DNA of 64,000 bases from Phycicoccus sp. Root101 (GTDB lineage Bacteria > Actinomycetota > Actinomycetes > Actinomycetales > Dermatophilaceae), in the NCBI RefSeq assembly GCF_001426245.1, contig NZ_LMCM01000005.1:1-64000 (forward strand), given 5' to 3'. Positions 17,074-25,095 of this stretch are shown in pieces. The first letter of the stretch is position 1. Each line of letters starts with the position of its first letter. The notes under the pieces were generated by a model. It was not told where the DNA came from. It did no database searches and was given only the letters and a program-made list of their open reading frames with translations. The position numbers and the translations under genes are program-made.

Positions 17074-18447
17074 TCACACCACGTCGAAGAGCTCGGTGTG
17101 GACGCGACGTGAGGCGACGCCGAGGTCGTCGAGGATGCGGACCGTCGCGGCCACCATGGGCGCCGGCCCGCAGATGAAGAAGTCGACCCTGCCTGGCACG
17201 CGCTGCTGCGGGATGGCCGCGTGCAGCACCGCCTCGGTGAGCCACCCGACCTCGCCGCGCCAGTCCTGCGGTGGCTCCTCGAGGATCTCGACGACGTGCA
17301 GGTCCAGCCGCGCGTCGAGGTGCTCGTGGTCGGCCCGGTGCAGCAGGTCGTCCGCCGTCCGCCCGGCCACGATGAGCACGGCCCTGCGCCGGTCGCCGCG
17401 ATCGGCGAGCGTCCGGAGCATGCTGAGCATCGGGGTGACCCCGACCCCGCCGGCGATGAAGACGAAGGCCGAGGAGCGCAGGCCGTCGAGGGTGAAGGAG
17501 CCGTGGGGTCCGTCGAGGTAGACGCGACGGCCGGGACGCAGGCCGGCGAGGATCTCGGTGAAGTCGCCGAGCGGCTTGATCGCGAACTCCTTGCGCCACG
17601 GCTCGGTGGCCGCGGAGGCGATGGTGAAGGGGTGCTCCTCGAACACGAACGGGGAGGCGCCGATCTTGAGCCAGGCGAACTGGCCCGGCCGGAAGGGCAC
17701 CCCCGTGTGGCCCGACGCGTGCAGGACGACCGAGGTCGCCCCGGGTCCGTCGACGACCTGGTCCACGACGTAGGCGTTCCGCCTGGCCCGCATCGGTCGC
17801 CAGACCCACCGGTAGACGATGACGGCGAGCATCAGCGTGCCCAGCCCCTCGAACCAGATCCGCCCGAGGTCGTGGCGGGTGAGATCCTGCAGCCACACGA
17901 CGTGCAGGGTCGTGGCGAGCACGACCGTGTTGGCGAGCAGGACGTGCACGAGGCGCCACCCCTCGTAGCGCGGGCTGCGCGAGCGGCGGCTGATCGCCAG
18001 CCCCACCATGGCGAGCAGCGCGATCGTGGCCACGCTCGCCGCCCACACCCGGGGCGGGGCGGTGCGGAGGTCGAACACGCCCAGGCCCTCGTCGGAGTGC
18101 GCGAGGACGAACACCACGTGCGCGGCGACGAGGGCGACGGCGACCAACGCCAGGGCCCGGTGCTGCCGCAGCAGCCGCTCCACACCCAGGTGCGAGGTGA
18201 GCGCGCGCAGCCGCGAGGGCAGGACGAACGCCGCAGCCAGCAGGGAGGTCGCGGCCAGCGCGGTCGCGAGCGACAGCACCCGCCAGGACCCCTGCTCCTC
18301 CGCCCGCTGGACGGTCAGCAGGATCCACCACGGGACGGCCAGCGCAGCGGCGATGACGAGCAGCCAGAGCGTGGGGGCAAGCCGGCGTCGAGTGGCGCCA
18401 CCCCTCCAGGTACCCGGACGTCGGCCACCCCGGATCGAGAAGGCCAC
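17074..18447 (-). CDS. Ferric-reductase-like transmembrane flavocytochrome
   Basis: 457 residues from GTG 18447, preceded by AAGGAG at about 6 bp. The N-terminal ~230 residues hold six hydrophobic helices with spaced histidines (RQHRALALVAVALVAAH and RLVHVLLANTVVLATTLHVV) that could bind two hemes. The cytoplasmic half has the FAD motif HPFTIAS, a glycine-rich NAD(P)H motif GGVGVTPML and the C-terminal FFICGPAPM. The architecture is that of the FRE/NOX ferric reductase family, moving electrons from NAD(P)H across the membrane. The physiological acceptor is unknown. Confidence 0.88.
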   Translation of the reverse strand: MAFSIRGGRRPGTWRGGATRRRLAPTLWLLVIAAALAVPWWILLTVQRAEEQGSWRVLSLATALAATSLLAAAFVLPSRLRALTSHLGVERLLRQHRALALVAVALVAAHVVFVLAHSDEGLGVFDLRTAPPRVWAASVATIALLAMVGLAISRRSRSPRYEGWRLVHVLLANTVVLATTLHVVWLQDLTRHDLGRIWFEGLGTLMLAVIVYRWVWRPMRARRNAYVVDQVVDGPGATSVVLHASGHTGVPFRPGQFAWLKIGASPFVFEEHPFTIASAATEPWRKEFAIKPLGDFTEILAGLRPGRRVYLDGPHGSFTLDGLRSSAFVFIAGGVGVTPMLSMLRTLADRGDRRRAVLIVAGRTADDLLHRADHEHLDARLDLHVVEILEEPPQDWRGEVGWLTEAVLHAAIPQQRVPGRVDFFICGPAPMVAATVRILDDLGVASRRVHTELFDVV

Positions 18448-18638
18448 GAGGGCTCCTTGGTCGTGGGGGGAGACGACGACTGGACTGTAGGACCGGCCGG
18501 CGCCGAGCGTCCTCAAGAGGACCCTAAGCAGACCTCAAGCCACCGCCCCCAGTCGCCGCACCGGACCGCGCCGCCGCGGCCGGGGAGACCCGGCCATGGC
18601 CGTCCGGGGACGGCCCCGGCGGGCGATAGCCTGCGCCC

Positions 18639-19862
18639 ATGGCATCACCGTTGCTGTCCGTCACCCTCGACGACGTCCGCGCTGCGCAGGACCTGCTCAG
18701 CGGAGTTGTCCGCCCCACGCCCCTCGAGTACAGCCGGGCGCTGTCCGAGCGGGTCGGCTCCGAGGTCTTCCTCAAGTGCGAGAACCTCCAACGTGCCGGG
18801 TCCTTCAAGATCCGGGGTGCCTACACCCGGATGGCGCGGCTCAGCGACGAGGAGAAGGCCCGCGGTGTCGTGGCCGCCAGCGCCGGGAACCACGCCCAGG
18901 GCGTGGCCCTGGCCGGCCAGCTGCTCGGCATCGACGTCAAGGTCTACATGCCGCACGGCGCCCCCATGCCGAAGCTCATCGCGACGCGCGCCTACGGGGC
19001 GACCATCGAGCAGGTGGGGACGACCATCGACGAGTGCCTCCTCAAGGCCCGTGAGTGGGAGGCCGAGACCGGTGCGGTCCTCATCCACCCGTTCGACCAC
19101 CACGACATCGTCGCAGGGCAGGGCACGGCGGGGCTGGAGATCCTCGACCAGTGCCCCGACGTGAAGACGATCGTCGTCAGCACCGGGGGCGGGGGCCTGC
19201 TCGCCGGGATCTCGGTGGCGGTGAAGGCAGCCCGCCCCGACGTGCGGATCATCGGGGTCCAGGCGGAGCAGGCCGCGGCCTACCCGTTGTCGTTGGCCGC
19301 GGGGAAGCCGGTGGCGTTCGAGAACATGCAGACGATGGCCGACGGCATCGCCGTCGGCATGCCCGGGGACGTGCCCTACGCGCTGGTGCGCGAGCTCGTC
19401 GACGGCATGGAGACGGTGACCGAGGAGGAGCTGTCGCGGGCCCTGCTGTTCGTGCTCGAGCGCGCCAAGCTCGTCGTCGAGCCCGCCGGAGCGGCTGCGG
19501 TCGCCCACCTGCTGTCGCGTGCGGGCCAGCACGTCGACGGCCCGGTGGTGGCGGTCCTGTCAGGCGGCAACATCGACCCGATCCTGCTGCTGCGGATCAT
19601 CCGGCACGGCATGGCCGCGGCCGGCCGCTACCTCCAGTTCCGGGTGCGGGTCTCCGACCGGCCCGGTCACCTCGCGAGGCTGCTCGCCGACTGCGCCGCG
19701 GTCGACGCGAACGTCCTCGAGGTCGAGCACATCCGGACCGGCACTACGATCACGGTCGACGAGGTCGAGATCGGCTTGCAGCTCGAGACCCGCGGCCAGC
19801 AGCACTGCGAAGAGGTGCTGCGCACGTTGCGGGGCAAGGGCTACCAGCTGAAGTTCGGCTGA
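18639..19862 (+). CDS. ilvA: Threonine ammonia-lyase with ACT domain
   Basis: 407 residues. The PLP lysine is in GSFKIRGA, followed by SAGNHAQGVA and the glycine loop STGGGGLLAG. A C-terminal ACT domain (residues ~330-407, starting FRVRVSDRPGHLA) senses an amino acid. The enzyme deaminates threonine to 2-oxobutyrate. The single short ACT domain resembles the class often called catabolic/TdcB-like with ACT, so ilvA is a conventional label and the biosynthetic role is not proven. It ends at a strong bidirectional terminator shared with greA. Confidence 0.88.
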   Translation: MASPLLSVTLDDVRAAQDLLSGVVRPTPLEYSRALSERVGSEVFLKCENLQRAGSFKIRGAYTRMARLSDEEKARGVVAASAGNHAQGVALAGQLLGIDVKVYMPHGAPMPKLIATRAYGATIEQVGTTIDECLLKAREWEAETGAVLIHPFDHHDIVAGQGTAGLEILDQCPDVKTIVVSTGGGGLLAGISVAVKAARPDVRIIGVQAEQAAAYPLSLAAGKPVAFENMQTMADGIAVGMPGDVPYALVRELVDGMETVTEEELSRALLFVLERAKLVVEPAGAAAVAHLLSRAGQHVDGPVVAVLSGGNIDPILLLRIIRHGMAAAGRYLQFRVRVSDRPGHLARLLADCAAVDANVLEVEHIRTGTTITVDEVEIGLQLETRGQQHCEEVLRTLRGKGYQLKFG

Positions 19863-19895
19863 CGCGGGGGCCGGGGACCCGGCCGACCCGGACGA

Positions 19896-19928
19896 CGAAG
19901 GGCCGCACCCACCGGGTGCGGCCCTTCG
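19896..19928. terminator. Bidirectional intrinsic terminator (ilvA/greA)
   Basis: A 15-bp perfect stem (19896-19910 with 19914-19928) and a 3-base loop sit between convergent genes. Confidence 0.85.
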
Positions 19929-19945
19929 CTGTGTGCAGCTGGGGA

Positions 19946-20440
19946 TCAGGGCACGTGGGGCTTGGCGGCCTTGATGGTGACCTCGATCTTCTTGCCGTTG
20001 GGCGCCTGGTAGGTCGCCTTCTCGCCGATCTGCTTGCCGTTGATGGCGGCGCCGAGCGGCGACTTCTCGCTGTAGACCTCGAGGTCGGTGCCCTCGGCGA
20101 TCTCGCGCGAGCCGAGCAGGAAGGTGATGTCGTCGCCGAACATCTCCACGGTCACGACCATGCCGGGCTCGACGACGCCGTCGTCGGCGGGCTTGGTGCC
20201 CACGGTCGCGTTGTCGAGCAGCTGGGTCAGCTGGCGGATGCGGGCCTCCATCTTGCCCTGCTCCTCCTTCGCCGCGTGGTAGCCGCCGTTCTCCTTGAGG
20301 TCGCCCTCGTCGCGGGCCGCCTCAATCTTCTTGGCGATCTCCGTACGGCCTTCGCCGGAGAGCTGGTCCAGCTCGGCCTTCAGACGGTCGAAGGCCTCCT
20401 GGGTCAGGTAGCTCGCGGTGGGGGTCGCGGTCTCGCTCAC
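19946..20440 (-). CDS. greA: Transcription elongation factor GreA
   Basis: 164 residues from GTG 20440 with AAGGAG six bases upstream. The N-terminal coiled coil (residues ~15-80) carries the acidic tip ARDEGDLKENGGYHAAKEEQ, which rescues backtracked RNA polymerase by stimulating transcript cleavage. The C-terminal domain has the SPLGAAINGK segment. It is followed by a shared terminator with ilvA and preceded by ~210 bp of upstream sequence containing its promoter region. Confidence 0.95.
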   Translation of the reverse strand: MSETATPTASYLTQEAFDRLKAELDQLSGEGRTEIAKKIEAARDEGDLKENGGYHAAKEEQGKMEARIRQLTQLLDNATVGTKPADDGVVEPGMVVTVEMFGDDITFLLGSREIAEGTDLEVYSEKSPLGAAINGKQIGEKATYQAPNGKKIEVTIKAAKPHVP

Positions 20441-20650
20441 GGTGTACTCCTTGATCGGGTCCCCGACGTGACGCGGTCGCGTCGTCAGGGAGGGGTGATA
20501 CGCAGAAAGGTCCGGGCCGCACACGTTCACGTGGTCAGGCCCAGACCGCTTCGGTGAAAGGACAAGGGTACCCCGCGCGCGGCAAGCCGGTCCATTCACG
20601 ACGGCGGTCGCAGGCCCGTCGTGGACACCGTGAGACGGCGATCCCGCAGG

Positions 20651-21028
20651 TCAGCGGCCCTGGCCCGCGGGGTCGCAGCGGTCGACGACCCCGGTGACGG
20701 CCATCGAGGCGGTGCGGACGACGGCCACACGGTGGACCGAGCGCTCCGACGACGCGGGGACGTCGACGTCGAGGACCCCGACCACGCCGAACGTCGTGTC
20801 GAGAGCCTTGAGGCGGCAGGTGACGGCCTGGCCGTCCGGACGGTGCACGTCGAACTCCACCCGCACGCTGCGGTTGTCGAGCACCTTGTAGCCCGTGTCC
20901 GTGTAGGTCACCTGGCCCAGGCTGCTCGCCAAGCCCCACCACGTGGCGAGGGCGACCCCGATGGTGCAGCCGACGATGCCGACCACCCACCAGCGTCCGG
21001 TGCCGGGGGCTGGGCGGGGGAGCGGCAT
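20651..21028 (-). CDS. DUF4307 membrane protein
   Basis: 125 residues from ATG 21028. One N-terminal transmembrane helix (residues ~13-35) is followed by an extracytoplasmic beta-rich domain with a CRLKALDTTFGVVG motif and a second Cys near the end, possibly forming a disulfide. This matches the DUF4307 family, which sits between greA and mca in many actinobacteria (Rv1081c in M. tuberculosis). Function unknown. It is divergent from mca. Confidence 0.8.
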   Translation of the reverse strand: MPLPRPAPGTGRWWVVGIVGCTIGVALATWWGLASSLGQVTYTDTGYKVLDNRSVRVEFDVHRPDGQAVTCRLKALDTTFGVVGVLDVDVPASSERSVHRVAVVRTASMAVTGVVDRCDPAGQGR

Positions 21029-21122
21029 GGTGGGCCTTCCACGGGTGAGAGGATGTCCGACGGACGCGGAGTCGACCGACCCGCGGTCCCATTGTCTTCG
21101 ATGGACGAGTGAGGTTGTGCAG

Positions 21123-22061
21123 GTGGCTGACCGGTTGCGGCTCATGGCGGTGCACGCGCACCCCGACGACGAGTCGAGCAAGGGTGCGGCGACGATGGCG
21201 AAGTACGTGGCGCAGGGCGCCGACGTCCTCGTCGTCTCGTGCACCGGTGGCGAGCGCGGCGACGTGCTCAACCCCAACCTCAAGGACGACGCCCACATCC
21301 TGCGCGACCTCGCCCAGGTCCGGCGCGACGAGATGAAGCGGGCGCAGGAGATCCTCGGGGTCCAGCACACGTGGCTCGGGTTCGTCGACTCCGGGCTGCC
21401 CGAGGGAGACCCGCTGCCGCCGCTGCCGGACGGCTGCTTCGCCCTCGAGCCCCTCGAGGTCACCACCGAGGCGCTCGTGCGCGAGATCCGCCGGTTCCGC
21501 CCGCACGTCGTCACGACGTACGACGAGAACGGTGGCTACCCCCACCCGGACCACATCATGACCCACACCGTCTCCATGGCGGCCTTCCTCGCCGCCGGCG
21601 ACCCCACGGCATACCCGCACGCGGGCGAGCCGTGGCAGCCGCTGAAGCTCTACTACAACCAGGGCTTCTCCAAGGCGCGCATCATCGCCTTCCACGAGGC
21701 CCTCACCGCCCTGGGCGAGGAGAGCCCGTATGCCGAGTGGCTCGAGCGCTGGGAGGACCGGCCCGAGCGGGTGGTCACCACGCGGATCCACTGCTCCGAC
21801 CACTTCGACCAGCGCGACCAGGCCCTGCTCGCCCACGCGACGCAGATCGACCCGGACGGCGCCTGGTTCAAGGTGCCGCGCGACGTGCAGGCGAAGGTGT
21901 GGCCGACGGAGGAGTACGAGGTAGCCCTGTCGTACCTGCCGATCGCCGAGGGTGAGGACGACCTGTTCGCCGGCATCCCCGACGCCGCGGCCGGTGACGC
22001 GCTCGCGACCCAGTCCGGCCTCGAGTTCGTGTACGACGGACGCAAGGAGTCGACGCTGTGA
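21123..22061 (+). CDS. mca: Mycothiol S-conjugate amidase
   Basis: 312 residues from GTG 21123, eight bases after GAGG; an in-frame GTG at 21117 is less well spaced. The zinc motif AHPDDE is near the N-terminus and PHPDHIMTH carries the further zinc histidine. This is the LmbE/MshB-like fold, with Mca-type features such as DDESSKGAATMAKY. It cleaves mycothiol S-conjugates during detoxification in the cytoplasm. MshB is the closest alternative, but the ESSKGAATM segment and the greA-DUF4307 context favour Mca. The next gene overlaps by 4 bp. Confidence 0.92.
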   Translation: MADRLRLMAVHAHPDDESSKGAATMAKYVAQGADVLVVSCTGGERGDVLNPNLKDDAHILRDLAQVRRDEMKRAQEILGVQHTWLGFVDSGLPEGDPLPPLPDGCFALEPLEVTTEALVREIRRFRPHVVTTYDENGGYPHPDHIMTHTVSMAAFLAAGDPTAYPHAGEPWQPLKLYYNQGFSKARIIAFHEALTALGEESPYAEWLERWEDRPERVVTTRIHCSDHFDQRDQALLAHATQIDPDGAWFKVPRDVQAKVWPTEEYEVALSYLPIAEGEDDLFAGIPDAAAGDALATQSGLEFVYDGRKESTL

Positions 22062-22351
22062 ACGGCGCCCCGTCCTCGCTGGTGTCACCCGGCCTCTGGG
22101 GCTTCTTCGCGTTCTTCCTGCTGGGGTTGGCGCTCTACCTGCTCATGCGCAACATGAACGCCCGGATGCGCCGGATGTCCTACCGCTCCGAGGAGCTGGC
22201 CCGCGAGGCCGAGCAGGAGCGCGCCGCAGACCGGGAGCGCAAGGGCAAGGGCTCGACCCCGACCGAGGGCGGCCAGGGGGCCGAGGGTGACGCCGGTCGT
22301 GCGAACGGCCCGGCGTCCGGGGAGTCCCCGTCCGCCGAGCCGCAGCAGTAG
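22058..22351 (+). CDS. Small single-pass membrane protein
   Basis: 97 residues, GTG start overlapping the mca stop by 4 bp. One transmembrane helix (residues ~11-30, LWGFFAFFLLGLALYLLM) is followed by a charged, coiled-coil-like segment and a disordered Gly/Ser/Glu-rich tail. Mycobacterial Rv1083 occupies the same position. Function unknown; translational coupling to mca suggests shared expression. Confidence 0.75.
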   Translation: MNGAPSSLVSPGLWGFFAFFLLGLALYLLMRNMNARMRRMSYRSEELAREAEQERAADRERKGKGSTPTEGGQGAEGDAGRANGPASGESPSAEPQQ

Positions 22352-22370
22352 GCGAGCGCGCAGCCGGCCG

Positions 22371-23069
22371 TCAGGCCGAGGCGTGCATGCCGTAGACGGT
22401 CATCGACGCGGCGATGTAGTGGACCGCGAAGGCGGCCACCGTCAGCGCGTGGAAGATCTCGTGGAACCCGAACCAGCGCGGTGAGGGGTTCGGCCGCTTG
22501 ATGCCGTAGACGAGCGCGCCCGCCGTGTAGAGCAGGCCGCCGACGGCGATGAGGGTCACGATCGCCGGGCCCCCGAAGTGCAGCAACGGGCCGAGGTAGA
22601 ACACGGCCACCCAGCCCAGGGCGACGTACACCGGTGTGTAGAGCCAGCGCGGGGCGCCGACCCAGAACACCCGGAACAGCACGCCTGCGACGGCGCCGAT
22701 CCACACGATGAGCAACATCGTCTTCGCCTGCGCCGGAGGCAGGATCAGGGCGAAGGGCGTGTAGGTGCCCGCGATGATGAGGAAGATGTTGGAGTGGTCC
22801 ATCCGCTTCAGCACACCGGCCACGCGGGGTGACCAGTTGCCGCGGTGGTAGACGGCAGAAGTGCCGAAGAGCAGCCACGCGGAGATCGAGAAGACCACGG
22901 CGGCGACCCGGCCGGAGGTCGTCGGCGCCAGGGCGATGAGCACGATCCCGGCGGCGACCGCCAGGGGGACCATGCCGGCGTGCAGCCAGCCGCGCAGGTG
23001 CGGCTTGACCGCAGCGACGACCGACTCGACAGGTCCCTGCTCGGAGCGGGGGGCGGGTGCCGTTGTCAT
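22371..23069 (-). CDS. Hemolysin III/TrhA-family (PAQR-like) membrane protein
   Basis: 232 residues from ATG 23069; an ATG at 23078 would add three residues. Seven hydrophobic helices and the family motifs SAVYHRGNW, DHSNIFLI and the C-terminal FHEIFHALTVAAFAVHY are present. They carry the conserved His/Asp residues of the putative metal-dependent hydrolase (CREST/PAQR) fold. Despite the name, a role in membrane-lipid homeostasis is more likely than haemolysis. A perfect 10-bp inverted repeat directly upstream (23080-23103) suggests tight repression. Confidence 0.88.
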   Translation of the reverse strand: MTTAPAPRSEQGPVESVVAAVKPHLRGWLHAGMVPLAVAAGIVLIALAPTTSGRVAAVVFSISAWLLFGTSAVYHRGNWSPRVAGVLKRMDHSNIFLIIAGTYTPFALILPPAQAKTMLLIVWIGAVAGVLFRVFWVGAPRWLYTPVYVALGWVAVFYLGPLLHFGGPAIVTLIAVGGLLYTAGALVYGIKRPNPSPRWFGFHEIFHALTVAAFAVHYIAASMTVYGMHASA

Positions 23070-23079
23070 GCACCCCATC

Positions 23080-23103
23080 GTAACCTACGGTCGCGTAGGT
23101 TAC
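23080..23103. promoter_or_regulatory. Operator-like palindrome upstream of hemolysin III gene
   Basis: GTAACCTACG and its exact reverse complement are separated by GTCG. A third half-site (CGTAGGTT) follows at 23109-23116. The form and length are those of TetR-family operators. It overlaps the stop codon of the thioesterase gene and ends next to the hemolysin III start. Confidence 0.65.
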
Positions 23104-23930
23104 TAAGTCGTAGGTTGTGGCGTCGGCCTCACCAGGAGGCTTTGCGTGCTTTGTCCGACGAAGCCGTGCTCGTCGAAGACCTCGGCCCGGGCGAGCCCCG
23201 CGGCGCCCCCGGCGATGGTGGTCGCGGCACGCATCCCGATCCACGGACCCGACGCCTCGCGGACGACGTGGGCGGTCAGCTCGGTGTTCATGAACTGCCA
23301 CCGGGTGATGTCCAGCGCGGCGCTCACGCCGGAGGCCGAGTCCACGCAGACGAGCATCCGCTGCAGCGCTGACAGCTCCTCGCCGGGCAGCAGCCCCATC
23401 CTCGGGCGCATCCACACCGTCGCCGGCCCGGCCTCGCCGAGCGCCCCCTCGACCCAGCGCCACTCGACGGCGTCGAGGTAGCCCCGGTGCCAGCCCGGCG
23501 GCACCGGGTGCTCGTGGCCCGCGGCGGGCCCGGGAGGCGTCGCCGGCAGGCCCACCCGGGGCCCGTCCTGGGACCTCGGGACCAGCCACAGGGCGGCGCG
23601 GGCGACGTCCCGGTCGCCGGCCAGGTCGGTGAGGCGCACCTCGACGAGCTCCACCGAGCGGCCGGGTCGCACCACCTCGGCGCTGGCCCGCAGGCGCCCG
23701 ACCGGCACCGGGCCGAGCAGGTCGCAGGTCACACGGGACACGACCCGCTCCTCGCCGGCCAGCCGCCCGGCCTCGCGGGCCATCAGCGCCATCGGCGGTC
23801 CACCGTGCTGGGCGTCCGGCGACCACGGCCCCGCCGTGTGGCGGCTGGAGGTCACCGTGCTGCTCCCCGGGCCGCTGTCGTCCAGGGAGTAGAAGGAGTC
23901 GGCGGAGCGGTCGTCGGACGGCGGGGACAT
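23103..23930 (-). CDS. Acyl-CoA thioesterase-like double-hotdog protein
   Basis: 275 residues from ATG 23930 (an ATG at 23939 adds three). The opening residues SFYSLDD, then the stretch HGGPPMALMAREAGRLAGE and the later PATVWMRPRMGLLPGEELSALQRMLVCVDSASG, match the TesB-like hotdog proteins that hydrolyse acyl-CoA. The C-terminal half repeats the fold. It lies upstream of, and on the same strand as, the hemolysin III gene. It is divergent from the cis-prenyltransferase gene. Substrate chain length unknown. Confidence 0.78.
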   Translation of the reverse strand: MSPPSDDRSADSFYSLDDSGPGSSTVTSSRHTAGPWSPDAQHGGPPMALMAREAGRLAGEERVVSRVTCDLLGPVPVGRLRASAEVVRPGRSVELVEVRLTDLAGDRDVARAALWLVPRSQDGPRVGLPATPPGPAAGHEHPVPPGWHRGYLDAVEWRWVEGALGEAGPATVWMRPRMGLLPGEELSALQRMLVCVDSASGVSAALDITRWQFMNTELTAHVVREASGPWIGMRAATTIAGGAAGLARAEVFDEHGFVGQSTQSLLVRPTPQPTT

Positions 23931-24021
23931 GGCAGGCATCCTGCCCCACCCGCCCCCGGGGACAGGGGTAGCGTGGTGCGGTGCACGGACGTCCGTCCTG
24001 CGAGCCTGCGAAGGAGTGACC

Positions 24022-24783
24022 GTGGCGTTGTCCGACCTCCTGTACGCCGCGTACGAGCGACGACTGAGCCGTCGCCTGCAGCGTGAGTCGCTCCCGCGCC
24101 ACGTCGGGGTCATGCTCGACGGCAACCGGCGCTGGGCCAAGGCCCGCGGGCACGGGACCAAGGAGGGCCACCAGGCCGGGGCAGACAACATCGCGAACTT
24201 CCTCGACTGGTGCGAGGAGGCACGCGTCGAGGTCGTGACGCTCTGGCTGCTGTCGACCGACAACCTCAGCCGTCCCGCCGCCGAGGTGGTCCCGCTGTTG
24301 TCGATCATCGAGAACACCGTCTCCGACCTCGCCGAGACCAGGCGCTGGCGGCTCAACCCGGTGGGCTCGCTGGACCTGCTGCCGGCCGAGACGGCCCGGC
24401 GGCTCAAGGAGAGCGCCGACCTGACCGAGGACGTCGACGGCATGACGGTCAACGTCGCCGTCGGCTACGGCGGGCGGCAGGAGATCACCGACGCCGTGCG
24501 CTCGATGCTCACCTCCCACGCGGCGAGCGGCACGACCATCGAGGAGCTCGCCGAGACGCTGCAGGTCGAGCACATCGCCGAGCACCTCTACACCAAGGGC
24601 CAGCCAGACCCGGACCTGGTGATCCGCACGTCGGGGGAGCAGCGGCTGTCCGGGTTCCTGCTGTGGCAGAGCGCGCACAGCGAGTTCTACTTCTGCGAGG
24701 CCTACTGGCCCGACTTCCGGCACGTCGACTTCCTCCGTGCCCTGCGCGCGTACTCCGAGCGGAACCGGCGCTTCGGCGGTTGA
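24022..24783 (+). CDS. cis-Prenyltransferase (isoprenyl diphosphate synthase, UppS family)
   Basis: 253 residues from GTG 24022 with AAGGAG five bases upstream. The catalytic aspartate is D33 in MLDGNRRWAK. Downstream, RTSGEQRLSGFLLWQ and the SEFYFCEAYWPDF block bind pyrophosphate and close the pocket. It condenses isopentenyl diphosphate in Z configuration onto an allylic primer. The context (hemolysin III gene, divergent) matches mycobacterial Rv1086, a short-chain Z-farnesyl diphosphate synthase, but full-length decaprenyl synthesis cannot be excluded. Confidence 0.92.
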   Translation: MALSDLLYAAYERRLSRRLQRESLPRHVGVMLDGNRRWAKARGHGTKEGHQAGADNIANFLDWCEEARVEVVTLWLLSTDNLSRPAAEVVPLLSIIENTVSDLAETRRWRLNPVGSLDLLPAETARRLKESADLTEDVDGMTVNVAVGYGGRQEITDAVRSMLTSHAASGTTIEELAETLQVEHIAEHLYTKGQPDPDLVIRTSGEQRLSGFLLWQSAHSEFYFCEAYWPDFRHVDFLRALRAYSERNRRFGG

Positions 24784-25095
24784 GCCGGCGGCGCGCCATA
24801 CCCGCTCCGGGGGTGCGGCGAGGGTGTCGGCACAACGTCGGAGGACGTCCTCCGACCAACGGGTTAACTCTGCGTGACACGCCGCGAGCCTTCCTTCCCC
24901 GGGGTCGGGTGAGTCGTACCGTCGGCAGTGACGCGGAGCACCCGTTCCGCGTTCGGGGAGGCCAACCTATGGAGCAGATCCAGCTCCGGGCGGAGGGTCG
25001 GAACCGGCCCCACCGTGGTGGGTTGGCCTGGTCCCGGCACCTCGTTCGCGAGTAGGCGCACCGCGCCGAAGCGCGCGCTGTGCCAAGGAGAGACA
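24784..25095. other. 312-bp intergenic region before phoH2
   Basis: It holds a 20-bp perfect palindrome at 24837-24856 (two 10-bp arms, no spacer), which probably acts as terminator for the cis-prenyltransferase gene. It also holds a 28-codon open frame at 24969-25055 with a good ribosome-binding site. Otherwise nothing recognisable. Confidence 0.6.
24969..25055 (+). CDS. Possible 28-residue upstream peptide of phoH2
   Basis: ATG 24969 is preceded by GGGGAGG at 7 bp and the frame ends in TAG at 25053-25055, 40 bp before the phoH2 start. The peptide begins [18 protein letters not shown] and is basic. In mycobacteria, phoH2 is preceded by the small antitoxin-like gene phoAT, so position and ribosome-binding site make this worth noting. 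The peptide is much shorter than phoAT and shows no similarity I can recognise. It may be a leader peptide or chance. Confidence 0.35.
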   Translation: MEQIQLRAEGRNRPHRGGLAWSRHLVRE

